A DNA stretch of 64,000 nt from Oidiodendron maius Zn (Eukaryota; Ascomycota; Leotiomycetes; Myxotrichaceae), in the NCBI GenBank assembly GCA_000827325.1, contig KN832879.1:682001-746000 (forward strand), given 5' to 3'. How positions within the stretch are numbered: the first letter of the stretch is position 1; every line of letters starts with the position of its first letter. Of the stretch, positions 48,473 through 58,031 are shown piece by piece. Below the pieces are notes generated by a model that was given only the letters and a program-made list of their open reading frames with translations, made no database searches and had not been told where the DNA came from. The position numbers and the translations under genes are program-made.

Positions 48473-48663
48473 CCGATGACAAACCGGCGTCAAACCCGAC
48501 GACAACTCGACGACAAACTCGACGACAAACCGGCGTCAAACCCGACGACAAACTCGACGACAAACTCAGTAACCTGGACAACATCGACGACAACCCCGAC
48601 GACAAACTCGACAACCCGGCGTCAAACTCGACGACAACCCCGACGACCAACTCGACGACAAGA
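48473..48663 (+). repeat. minisatellite, about 12-bp CGACGACAAACT units
   Basis: Roughly fifteen degenerate units of CGACGACAAACT/CGACGACAACCC over 190 bp, with a longer-period variant GGCGTCAAAC interspersed. The strand bias (C/A-rich top strand, few G/T) is strong. No gene was recognised in or around it. Confidence 0.8.
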
Positions 48664-49021
48664 GATGTAGGCACCTCGACACCGAGCCGAACTCTTTTTT
48701 TTCTTCTTTTTTTTTCTTTATTGGGGATATAACTTCAAGTCTACATTTTTAATTTTATTTCTGACTCTTTTGGGAATATTATTACGCAGTGTTTATTTAT
48801 TTTGTTTTTGATCTGAATGTTTTGATATCTAGCGAGTTGGCTAAGCGAACGAGCTCTGGTCATCTACATTGAATCCAGCTGCTCAAGAGTATCCTATTCG
48901 AAGTTAAACCTGGCCCTAAATGTCCTTCAAATGCAGTCTATGATATGCAGTACATATCCAGCTCACAACTTTTTATGATGTCCAACTATCGGTGCTATTA
49001 TATCAAGGTATCATTCTAGTG

Positions 49022-49687
49022 TTACAAATACCACTTCCCCTCCGCCTTCATATGCTCCTTGGCTATCTCCCATATACTCCTATCGAAAAGATATTTTGCC
49101 TCTCGCCCTTCCCCCTCTCCATGAATCGTCCCCTCACCAATTCCCATGGTCCTCATCACATTCCGAAAAGGCTCGTTGTCGAAGTTCGTATCCAGGCTAA
49201 TCATTCCGCATCGCAATTCCTGAAAGCCGTACTCAATCACCGCGCTTAGGGTCTCTATTGCAAACCCCTTTCTCGCAAATCGATAATCAATAAGAGCGCC
49301 AGTGTCGCCAGCAATGGCTTCTTTCAAAGGGTCCGCAAGGGTTGGCTTCAAAGGAAAACAATTGAATCCTGTGTTTCCTATCAGGATGCCTTCCTTGACA
49401 CGCAATCCTTCAATACTGGCATCTGTGGGCTTTGGATCCGTGAGAATAACCACCATCCACGCGTTCTTGCCTTCTGCGGTCGTTATTGCATCAGCTGCGA
49501 TCCTCTCCCTTTGCACGTCAACACTGAGATCCGGATTAACCACACCGCCGAAGGGATTATTGAGTTGCTCAGTGCGGAGAATATTTACTGCTAGAGCATC
49601 GGATTCAATTGAACTGCGGATAATAAGGCGCGGAGTGTGAATTACGTGAAATGGGCGTGCATGGGGCGGGAGGCTTGGGCTTGCCAT
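49022..49687 (-). CDS. GNAT-family N-acetyltransferase (RimJ/RimL-like)
   Basis: A single exon of 221 residues starting MASPSLPPHARP. The frame is open upstream, but the sequence before this Met is not protein-like. HTPRLIIRSSIESDALAV is the typical first strand of RimJ/RimL-type GNATs. ILIGNTGFNCFP is strand 4. DTGALIDYRFARKGFAIETLSAVIEYGF holds the acetyl-CoA pyrophosphate-binding loop/helix. ISLDTNFDNEPFRNVMRTMGI is the conserved motif B helix. It transfers acetyl from acetyl-CoA to an amine; the substrate is unknown. Unlinked to its neighbours and probably cytosolic. Confidence 0.85.
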   Translation of the reverse strand: MASPSLPPHARPFHVIHTPRLIIRSSIESDALAVNILRTEQLNNPFGGVVNPDLSVDVQRERIAADAITTAEGKNAWMVVILTDPKPTDASIEGLRVKEGILIGNTGFNCFPLKPTLADPLKEAIAGDTGALIDYRFARKGFAIETLSAVIEYGFQELRCGMISLDTNFDNEPFRNVMRTMGIGEGTIHGEGEGREAKYLFDRSIWEIAKEHMKAEGKWYL

Positions 49688-50700
49688 GATGAAGGGTTGA
49701 ACTGCTGTGATGCAGGGATGATTGAGGGGATGAGTTATGAGCGCGAATTGTTGACGAAAAAAACAGGACATACATATATATACATATAATTTGCCGCAAA
49801 GTGGTTGTGCGCTGCAAGAAATTCCTTTCCCCAGCTCGGTTCTAGTATAGTATATGAGTGAGTCACATTTTACGAAACTCCTACCTCCTTCTTCTTTAGA
49901 ATAAGTCTGCACTATGGCACCACAATGCTTTAGTGGGGGTTTATCAGATACGACACAATTTTGCCCCTTTTTTAAACATTATCAGAGTTAAGTAGATGTA
50001 AACCTTTTTACGCGCTCCTAAAGACCCAAATTATAACCCCCTTTTTAGCTGAGACGCTAAGATTGTGGGGCTGAGATGCAAAGAACGACCTTGGCGGAAA
50101 TGCGGACCGATCTAATTGCAACTCTAGGTTAATATTCGATCATTGTAACGTTCTAGCACTATAGTTACCAAGTATATTTCTGCTTTCTATGCGAGAGATT
50201 CTCTGCTTTTCTACTTCATAAATTGCGAGCACCGACACATCACGCGTCAATGTCAGGTAAAGCTAGTCCAAAATGTCCCCTTCTGCTGGTAGTAGCAGTT
50301 ATAGGCGCTGCTATACTGGCAGACCTGAACAATTTCATCATAGTGGTGAGATTTCAGATAACTGATTTCAGTGTATTTCAAAATTCATTACGTTAAATAA
50401 CGTCAGTTGTTATCCAATCTCTTTACTATATTGTAATTTGGACTGAAGTTGACCCGAAAAATACTTTCATGTAACAAATACAAATATCCCCCTTTCTATC
50501 TATATTTACAGCCTGTATGCTTTATAGCTATAGTGTATATTTCGACTACTCTTTCCTTCTAATAGAGTCTCTTTTTTTTACCTGCTCAGTATATACATGG
50601 CATCTGCCAGAATCAGGCTTCTTTCACAGGTGTAATAATGTAATCCGTAAGACCTGTATTGCCTATACAGTCTGTATTCTAACCTATAAGATTAACACGT
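49688..50700. other. gene-free stretch and 5' flank of the Helitron
   Basis: AT-rich. TATAG-rich sequence resembling the mutated transposon begins near 50500, so the 5' terminus of the Helitron probably lies between about 50300 and 50700. A terminal TC could not be placed. Confidence 0.4.
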
Positions 50701-53700
50701 CTAACCAGTCTCTAGGAACACAGTAGGCGCAATAGGGCTTCAAGACAACGCTCTGCTTTACAAGACCTTGACCCAAATACTCTCCCAGTTCCACGGCATC
50801 GATAACAGGCTCTTACAGACGTGTCTACAAACGAACTAGCTTCTAGGCACCAGCAACTCGACCGTAATACACCCGCGATACCCGCATTCGATATCTTCCA
50901 GGACCCTCTACCAATCGACCCTCCAGTCGACCCTCCAGTCAACCCTCCAGTCCACCCTCTAGCTGACCCTCCAATCGATCCTCCTATTGTACGACCCTTT
51001 AGCTTCCTCTCACGCCTTCGCCCAAGGCCCCTACACTCCCTTGGACTACTTACAGGTCGCTATACAGCCTGTAACGCCCTATACTTTGCTTCTACAGACG
51101 GCCTCTTTAAGTCCTGCTATAAGAAGAGCGATACAGTACTCCCCTTGATCCACAAGCCGCTCCGGGAGTTATATACCCTCCTTATAGGCAATGATCTACA
51201 CTGCTGTAGCTTTCGTACAAATATCCGGGCATATAATAGTGCCTTTGCCTTTACCTCCGTAAGCTATAAGAAGGATGAGCGGATTAACTTTATAGATGGG
51301 ATCTAGTGTTTTCAGATCTACAGCCAACTCTTTCACTACTAGGGCCCGTTACAGCCTATAGAACATAAGGTTCTCTCCTTTATATAGCTCTTCTTTTATG
51401 ACCCTGCTTATACGACTGATATTAGAGCTAATAATTACCCCTCTCTAGACCGAACAGTCCTCTTATAGCTTACGGATATGCTTATAGACTGTAACCCGTT
51501 TATTACAGTCTATAAGACTGCCTGTAAACGGCTCGCAACCCAGCAGACTGATTTCCAGGTCTTACTTAATCTTCAGATGCAGTTGGTCATGATAACAGGG
51601 GCTGATCGCCGCTATAAGAACCTCCTAATTAGTAATGAGGTCACTACTATTATCCCGGATGAATTTACAGGCACAAGCCGCCGCGACCTGATCTTAGCGG
51701 TCTGCAAGGCAGGCCAGGACTGTCTGTAGGTCCGTAAAGTCAATATTACTTATATAGTATATATACCTCTATACTATATCCTCCTCTTCCTGTACAGAGA
51801 CCCTAGCTAGTACTATAGTTTATAGCTAGGAAGTGCTAATAGGACCTATAAACAGACACAGCTTGAGTAGCAGGTATTCTACCGGTACTACCTCTACATC
51901 CGTACGGCCTTCTCTCCCCTCTTCTATACTGGCCGCCTCTTTCAGCAGTATATCGTTGATGTATATATTGTATACAAGACAACAGCCCTTAACTGGCTCT
52001 GTATATATTAGCAGAGCATCCGTGCAGACGTCTATATCGGCCTTACGGATACGCTTATCCGCAAGGATATAGATACAGGCAATCTCGGCCGTCGGTTTAT
52101 CCTCCTGTCCAGTTTTATAGGTAGTGATTGCTTTATACAGCAGCTCTTCCAGGACTTAATAGCTATCATACGATACTTTGGTAAGCCAAGCTTCTTTATC
52201 ATGTTTACGGCTAACCTGCACTGGCCAGAAATTACAGAGCACCTCTTTCCAGGCTAGCAAGCTACAGACCGTCCTGACCTTATCTGCCGTGTCTTTGCCC
52301 TTAAGGTCAAGGAGCTGATTTCGGACCTTTATAAGGGCCTTTTCAGACCATATGCAGGTTACATTATAACTATCGAGTATCAGAAACATAGCCTACTATA
52401 TATACACCTCTTACTGTTCCTTACTAAGGAGGCTGCCTTTCTAACCCCTAAGCTAATCAACGAGGTCATCTGTACGGAGCTCCCGGACCTATTATAGGAT
52501 CCTACAGGTAAACTTATAGATATCGTTACTGGCCAGATAAGCTACAGACTATATAGCCTTGATAATCTAAAAGCACCGTATATAGTCTATAAGACGCTAA
52601 CTATACCACTTATATACCAGAAGAGGTTCCCTAAAGCATTTATAGCTACAACTATCGTCTATAAAGATAGGTATCTAGAGTATTGCTAGCGTGATAATAG
52701 CCGGACGTTCATGGTCTATAAGCCAGGCTTCCCGGACCAAGAAGTTGTCCGTAATAACCGCTAGGTTGTCCTGTACAATCCATACCTCCTCTAGAAGTTC
52801 TGCTATTATATTAATATCGAGGTCTGTACTAGTATCCAGGCTATCAAGTATATCTACAAGTATATATATAAAGGCACGGACCGTACGACGCTTACAGTCT
52901 CAGGTACAGACGATAAGATCACCCGCTATATTCAAGCATACTATATTGGTCCAACAGAGGCATTCTAGCGCCTGTTCGAGTTCCTAATATACTAGGAGTT
53001 CCCCCCGGTTCAGTACTTAGCTATCTACCTTCCAGGACAGTATATAGTCTATTTTACAGATGACTTATATCCAGACCAGGTGGCTGAACAGGCTGTAACT
53101 GCCCGCTTAACCTTGATAGGCTTCTTTGAGTATAATGCAACTTATAAGGATAGCTGCTAGTACTTATACTACAAGTTCCCCTAGCATTATATATAGAAAG
53201 CGGACTATAAGGCCTAGGTTAAGTACAAGTGTAGCTATAGTATTGGCTGTATATACCACTATAGCCTAGTCTCGGGTAAACGGTACTACTTACGGCTCTT
53301 ATTGACTGTAGTTCCTGGCCTATAGTCCTTTAATAAGCTATATATAGTTGATAGCATCCGCTACCCTATCTACTATATAGCCTGTATTGCCTGTAGCCTT
53401 ACCAAGAGCGATCAAGAGTGGTTCTAGTGCTTTAATGAAGCAGTGCTCTTTACTACAGGCTATAGTTTATAGACGCTCTTCTTAACTAGGGTCCGTCAGC
53501 AGCTAATTGTAGACCTGCAAGCGATATAGGACCGGTATAAGGAATCCTTCTGCAAGGACCTAGCATATAGGCTTAGTTACTAGCCAATCAACTTCCCACT
53601 CCTGCTCTTAAATCCTTACCTAGACTATAGGCTATTCTTGCTTGGCTATAGGATTGCAGATCTCTAGCAGATGCTTACAGACGTTAGCCTACCTGAGAAT

Positions 53701-55221
53701 GTCTTTGACTGGACCTGTAGCCATTCTATAGCTATCTTACGGATCGATATTGCCTGTAAGGTATCGCTTGCAGATATAATACAGGCTTAGCTAAATCCTG
53801 ACCAGTATACCTGCTTCCAGGAGATTGTATAAGCCATTACAGATGATCCACAAACCGCCCACTTCTACCTCCAGGGTCCAGGTAGGACCAGGAAGACCTT
53901 CCTCTACAAAACTTTATACCACTACTACTATAGTCTAGGCAAGATAGTACTCTACATTATATCTACAGGTATTATAGCCCTGCTCCTCCCTGACGGACAT
54001 ATATCCTACTCCTAGTTTAAGATCCCACTTGAGCTGAATAAGTCGTCTGTAAGTACAATTATAAAAACAAGCCGGCTAGGGGCCTACCTTTACTCTATAG
54101 ACCTAATTATCTGGGATAAGGTCCTGATACAGCACAAGTACTGCTTTAAGGTTGTATACCGGCTAATGGTTGATTTATAGTCTATAACGGACGATATCCT
54201 ATTCGGGGGCATACCTATAATCCTTGGTGGTGACTTCGCCTAGATCTTACCAGTTGTCCTATATGGTTCACGGGCTAATATAGTCCATATATACTTATAA
54301 CGGACCTAGATCTAGCCACGGCTCCGTCAGTTATCTTTACAGATTAATATACATGTCTGTAACGACCTGTCAGAGGAAGATTTTATAGGATGGATCAGTC
54401 GTCTTCTGTACGATCTGTCCTTAAATAGCTTAATTATACTCCTGCCCTTTATCCTATAAGCTGGATCAGTTATAGACCTTATTAACTATATATACCTGCA
54501 AGAACGTCTTTTACAGGCACCCCGTGACTACCAGGCCTTTCACGGACGGGCAGTCCTCTCAACTCTAAATAATATAGTCCGTAAACTAAACCAGATAATC
54601 CTAGATATGTTTCCCGGTCAAGAACGGATGTATTTAGCGGTTGATTCAGCTGATATAAATAAGGCGGATCCGGAAATCGCTGAATTACCTCCTGAGGTCT
54701 TATAGAATATCTGTCTTCCAGGTCTTCCGCTTTCTAAGCTATAGCTCAAGGTTGGTATACCTATAATACTCTTACAGAACCTCTATCTGCAAGAAAGGCT
54801 CTATAATAGATCACGGATATCAGTGTATAGTCTAGGGAGGTTTATAGTCCAAGTACAGCTACTTGGCGGGGACTTTGATGGCTAGTTATAGACAATCCCA
54901 CGGATCAAGCTCCAGTCTATAGATCAGTAGTTATCGTTTACCTTAAGCCGTAAACAGTTTCCACTAACTTTATCCTTTGTAATGACTATTAATAAATTAT
55001 AGGGTCAGTCTTTTGAGGCAGTAGGGGTAGATTTACAGTCTCCGGTCTTTTCTTACGGTCAGTTCTATGTTACAGCTTTACGGGTTACCTTAAAGGCAGG
55101 TCTTTCTATTCTCTTACCTCCTGATTCTACTAGGACGTCTAATATAGTATACCCCGAAATATTACAGGGTCTTGCTTAGCACCTTTATATATTTACAGGT
55201 AATTTACGGACCTCTATTTAA
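50701..55221 (+). pseudogene. Helitron Rep/PIF1-helicase gene with 44 in-frame stops and no frameshift
   Basis: Read from 50701 the frame stays in one phase to TAA at 55219. I count 44 internal stops: 40 TAG, 4 TAA, no TGA. CAG to TAG, CAA to TAA and TGG to TAG are exactly the CpA/TpG changes made by RIP. The N-terminus has DPPV repeats. A conserved segment follows (LPLIHKPLRELYTLLIGND), then the Helitron Rep region (about 51880-52480; FIGSDCFIQQLFQDLIAIIR, FGKPSFFIMF). The HUH motif reads LLYIHLLLF, its first His apparently changed to Tyr. The PIF1 helicase starts at about 53860. Its Walker A reads GPGRTRKT (two Gly to Arg) and its Walker B LIIWDK (Glu to Lys). GGDFA and TINK motifs remain. 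The protein is dead in this copy. Confidence 0.85.
50914..50992 (+). repeat. 12-bp tandem repeat within the Helitron frame
   Basis: GACCCTCCAGTC-type units repeat about six times and encode DPPV/NPPV/DPPI tetrapeptides. This forms a Pro-rich spacer near the N-terminus of the Helitron protein. Confidence 0.7.
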
Positions 55222-55932
55222 AACCTCACCTGTATTTAACCCGTAACTACCCGTAACTATCTATTCAACCCGTAAAGCTTTAATAATATAATCTATACAG
55301 CGAGCGACAGCGAGCTGCTTTCACCTCGTCTATAGACACTGTAATACAGCCCGCGGTTTACCCGAAAATCACGGTCACGTGACACATTCCCCCGTCGCTA
55401 CTGAGCTAGGCTCAATTGCGCGGGAGCCTCTAAAAAGTACATATTCCCGCTTCGAACTGATTTCATTCTAGTATATAAATGGACACAACACTTAAAGTAC
55501 ACTACGTCCTTCTTTGACATAGAGCGACCACGGTAACATGGATTCAAACAGCCAGCTAGATATGGCAAAAAGCACTACCGTAGTATGTTGAACAGTCCTA
55601 GATGAAGTAATCTTGCTCTTTGAGTCTTCGAGGAGCGAGGGAATAGAATGGTCTGAAGAATAACGCTAAAAGTCAAAATGACACAGTGATTTGCTCATAT
55701 GCATACCCAATCATAATTCTACATGTATTTTAAATTTGATTGACTCTTCGATGTTAGTGAAGTAGTCACAAATAGTATAGGGATTGATATGAGAAAACCG
55801 GCCATGCCTTCGGACAAGATCACGTGGTGATAGGACAAATCGCAATTCCCGAATATCACCCGAAAAGCTTCAAGATCACCTTCCAGATGGTCAGGCACTA
55901 CCAAAGAGAGACCTGGGCCGCGACATTTCACA
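55222..55932. other. Helitron 3' tail and promoter of PIG-P gene
   Basis: Three ACCCGTAA-type copies (about 55238-55278) and a GCGAGCGACAGCGAGC tract precede the proposed Helitron end at 55433. The remainder is the upstream region of the PIG-P gene. No other gene. Confidence 0.45.
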
Positions 55933-56655
55933 ATGCCTACATCCTCCGACGAAGGCGAGGGAGCCGAATTCAAAACGCACTATCGGGATGATTCTTCCTC
56001 AGGCTCCTCCTCCCCATCTCCTCCACCACCACAGCACAACTTCTTCGCGCCTCCCTTCTACAACCGCCCGCCAACACCTCTCCCACCATCTCCCTCATTG
56101 ACCTCCCTCCTCCGGCCATCCAGACCCACAACTCCCGACAGCTCCGCCGACGAGCTCGAGCCTGTACCCCGCGCCTCGCCAAAAGTCCCGACCTACGAAT
56201 ACTATGGCTTCGTGCTGTACCTTTTCTCCTCGTTCACCTTCCTCATGTACCTCCTATGGTCCTACCTCCCTTCCCCATTCCTATACGCCCTAGGGATAAC
56301 CTACTACCCAGACCGCTGGTGGTCACTGGCGGTGCCATCGTTTCTGGTCATGTTGCTCGTATACATTTACATCGCGCTGGCGTCGTATAATACGGAGTAC
56401 CTCACGCTACCGCTGACGAGCATTGAGACGATTATTGATGAGGTTGCAAATGTGGCTACGATTGATGAGAAGGGGCGCGTGGGGCGATCGAAAGGCTCGA
56501 GGAAGAAGAAGGAGAGGGCTGGGAAGGGCATTCTGGAATGGAAGGCGGCGTGGAGCCAGGCGACGGATGCCGTGATGGATGTCCCGCTGGGGGGTGTTTG
56601 TGAGGTTTTATACGGCTCGGGGAGGGAGGTGGACGATAGCGGAGAGGAGTTTTGA
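55933..56655 (+). CDS. GPI19: GPI-GlcNAc transferase subunit PIG-P (Gpi19)
   Basis: A single exon of 240 residues. A disordered Ser/Pro-rich N-terminus (about 85 residues) precedes the PIG-P domain: YEYYGFVLYLFSSFTFLMYLLW is the first membrane helix, SYLPSPFLYALGITYYPDRWW the lumenal loop, and LAVPSFLVMLLVYIYIAL the second helix, followed by YNTEYLTLP. The tail is basic (RKKKERAGKG) then acidic. PIG-P is a small ER-membrane subunit of the complex that adds GlcNAc to phosphatidylinositol, the first step of GPI-anchor synthesis. Two hydrophobic helices and the conserved TYYPDRWW motif fit the family. The Helitron lies just upstream, so its promoter may be only about 500 bp long. Confidence 0.92.
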   Translation: MPTSSDEGEGAEFKTHYRDDSSSGSSSPSPPPPQHNFFAPPFYNRPPTPLPPSPSLTSLLRPSRPTTPDSSADELEPVPRASPKVPTYEYYGFVLYLFSSFTFLMYLLWSYLPSPFLYALGITYYPDRWWSLAVPSFLVMLLVYIYIALASYNTEYLTLPLTSIETIIDEVANVATIDEKGRVGRSKGSRKKKERAGKGILEWKAAWSQATDAVMDVPLGGVCEVLYGSGREVDDSGEEF

Positions 56656-57327
56656 TGGAGAGAGATGATAATTCTGGATCAATTGAGTGTTGTGAGATTA
56701 ACATCCTAATTGGCACGTTAATATCAAACAAGATCATAGCATGATACCAGGAAAGCACGAACGCGTAGAATGTTCTCCATTGGCTTGATTGTGTTTTGGG
56801 TATAACTTTAAACCCCAGCATTCCCTGCCCAAGTGGGTAATGTATCCTAGTCGTTAGGAAATGTATTGTGACCAACCATGCACTTCTATATACAAAACTT
56901 CCCCAAGGTGCACCATATTATAAGGCAGTACTTTACAATCAAGCATATAAGACTCTTGGCAATGGCTAATATAACCGATTGCGATGCTGCCTCACGTAAT
57001 TGCCGTGAAGTCAGTTTCGCGATCTTCTATGGCTATGGAGCCAGAGTTTCTCACCAGCCACATCTGCACCAGCCACGATGAAGGAAGCTAGAACAACCGG
57101 ATCAGGATTAGCGCACACCGGAAAAACTGGAGTTGTAGATCCGCGACGGATGGAATTTGGGACACCTTTTCTCTTCTGCCTGTTGGGAATTATCGCACAT
57201 TCACCTCTAATCAATAGACACTTGTCTTAGGTTTTATTCCACCAGCCAATCTAATTCCTGTGTCGTATTCGATTCTAACCCCTCACTCCTCTCCCTACGG
57301 TCCTGCTGCACTGCTGCACTCTCCAAA
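56656..57327. other. gene-free stretch
   Basis: 3' UTR of the PIG-P gene and promoter of PHO88. No other coding sequence seen. Confidence 0.5.
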
Positions 57328-58031
57328 ATGGCACTGAGTCCTCAGATGTGCGCGTGCCTCGCCTCCATCCTCGTGAGCCCTAACACTGACAGACTTTACA
57401 GAACCAACCTTGTTATCATCCTTGGGATGATGCAGGTCTCAAAGCGGATCCCCTTCGATGACCCGCAGGTCCTAATGCTTGTCCGTGGCGCTTACGTCTT
57501 GTCGAACTTAATCATTGTTGCGGTCTATGCCTACACCCACATGAAGATTAACAAGAAGAAGGGTATGGTGTCCCCATGCACTCCCGTACCGTCCTAGGCC
57601 TTCTCAACTAATGCTGACGTATCTTTGCAGACCTGACCACCCTGAAGTACGTCGAACAGCCCCAGATGGGCTCCGCTGAAGAGCCGAAACTCATCACCAC
57701 CACCGTCCACCAGTACGATGTTGACCAGATGAAGTCTCTCTACAAGGCACAAGCGATGGGCGTTGCAATGATGGCCGTCATGCACTTGTACTTCAAGTAC
57801 ACCAATCCCCTCCTGATCCAGTCCATCATCCCGCTCAAGGGCGCATTCGAGGGTAATATGGTCAAGATCCACCTCTTTGGCCAGCCCGCTGTTGGCGACA
57901 TGAAGCGTCCATTCAAGGCGCCGGCTGGAATCATGAGCAACCTGACAGGCGGAGCTGCCGCACAGTCGCAAGACAAGAAGTCCATCGCGGCTGCTGAGAA
58001 GGCTGGCCGTGGCGGTGTCAAGGACGAATAG
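57328..58031 (+). CDS. PHO88: Pho88/Snd3, ER membrane protein-targeting factor
   Basis: Three exons, 57328-57347, 57402-57562 and 57631-58031, give 193 residues. Intron 1 (GTGCGC, CCTAACAC branch, TTTACAG) is 54 nt, stop-free and a multiple of three. Removing it gives MALSPQ/ITNLVIILGMMQVSKRIPFDDP, matching the family, so reading straight through would insert 18 foreign residues. Intron 2 is 68 nt (GTATGG to TTTGCAG). Further motifs are VRGAYVLSNLIIVAVYAYT (membrane helix), NKKKDLTTLKYVE, YFKYTNPLLIQSIIPLKG and GDMKRPFKAP. Pho88 was found through phosphate transport and is Snd3 of the SRP-independent ER targeting pathway. Confidence 0.94.

Larger units (their letters stand above)
46630..49021. 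other. gene-free stretch with repeats
   Basis: About 2.4 kb with no supported gene. It contains repeat copy 2 (46858-46993), an A/T-rich palindromic segment around 48050-48075 and a GACGACAAACTC minisatellite (48473-48663) flanked by T-rich runs. AT content is high throughout. Confidence 0.5.
50701..55433 (+). mobile_element. autonomous Helitron, inactivated by RIP-type mutation
   Basis: A rolling-circle DNA transposon with a Rep (Helitron_like_N) region and a PIF1-type helicase in one long frame. The coding part spans 50701-55221. The 3' border is proposed at a 6-bp stem, 10-nt loop hairpin (AGGCTC..GAGCCT, 55408-55429) followed at once by CTAA (55430-55433), as Helitrons end in a hairpin and CTRR. 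The base after it is A rather than the usual T, so the border is tentative. The 5' border is not resolved. Base composition is skewed to TpA (TATAG is very frequent) compared with neighbouring genes, as expected of RIP at CpA. Confidence 0.8.

Noticed and set aside
50701-55221. UAG-recoded (suppressor-read) functional transposon gene
   Set aside because: Catalytic residues are also altered in the same CpA/TpG contexts, so RIP explains the TAG codons more simply.
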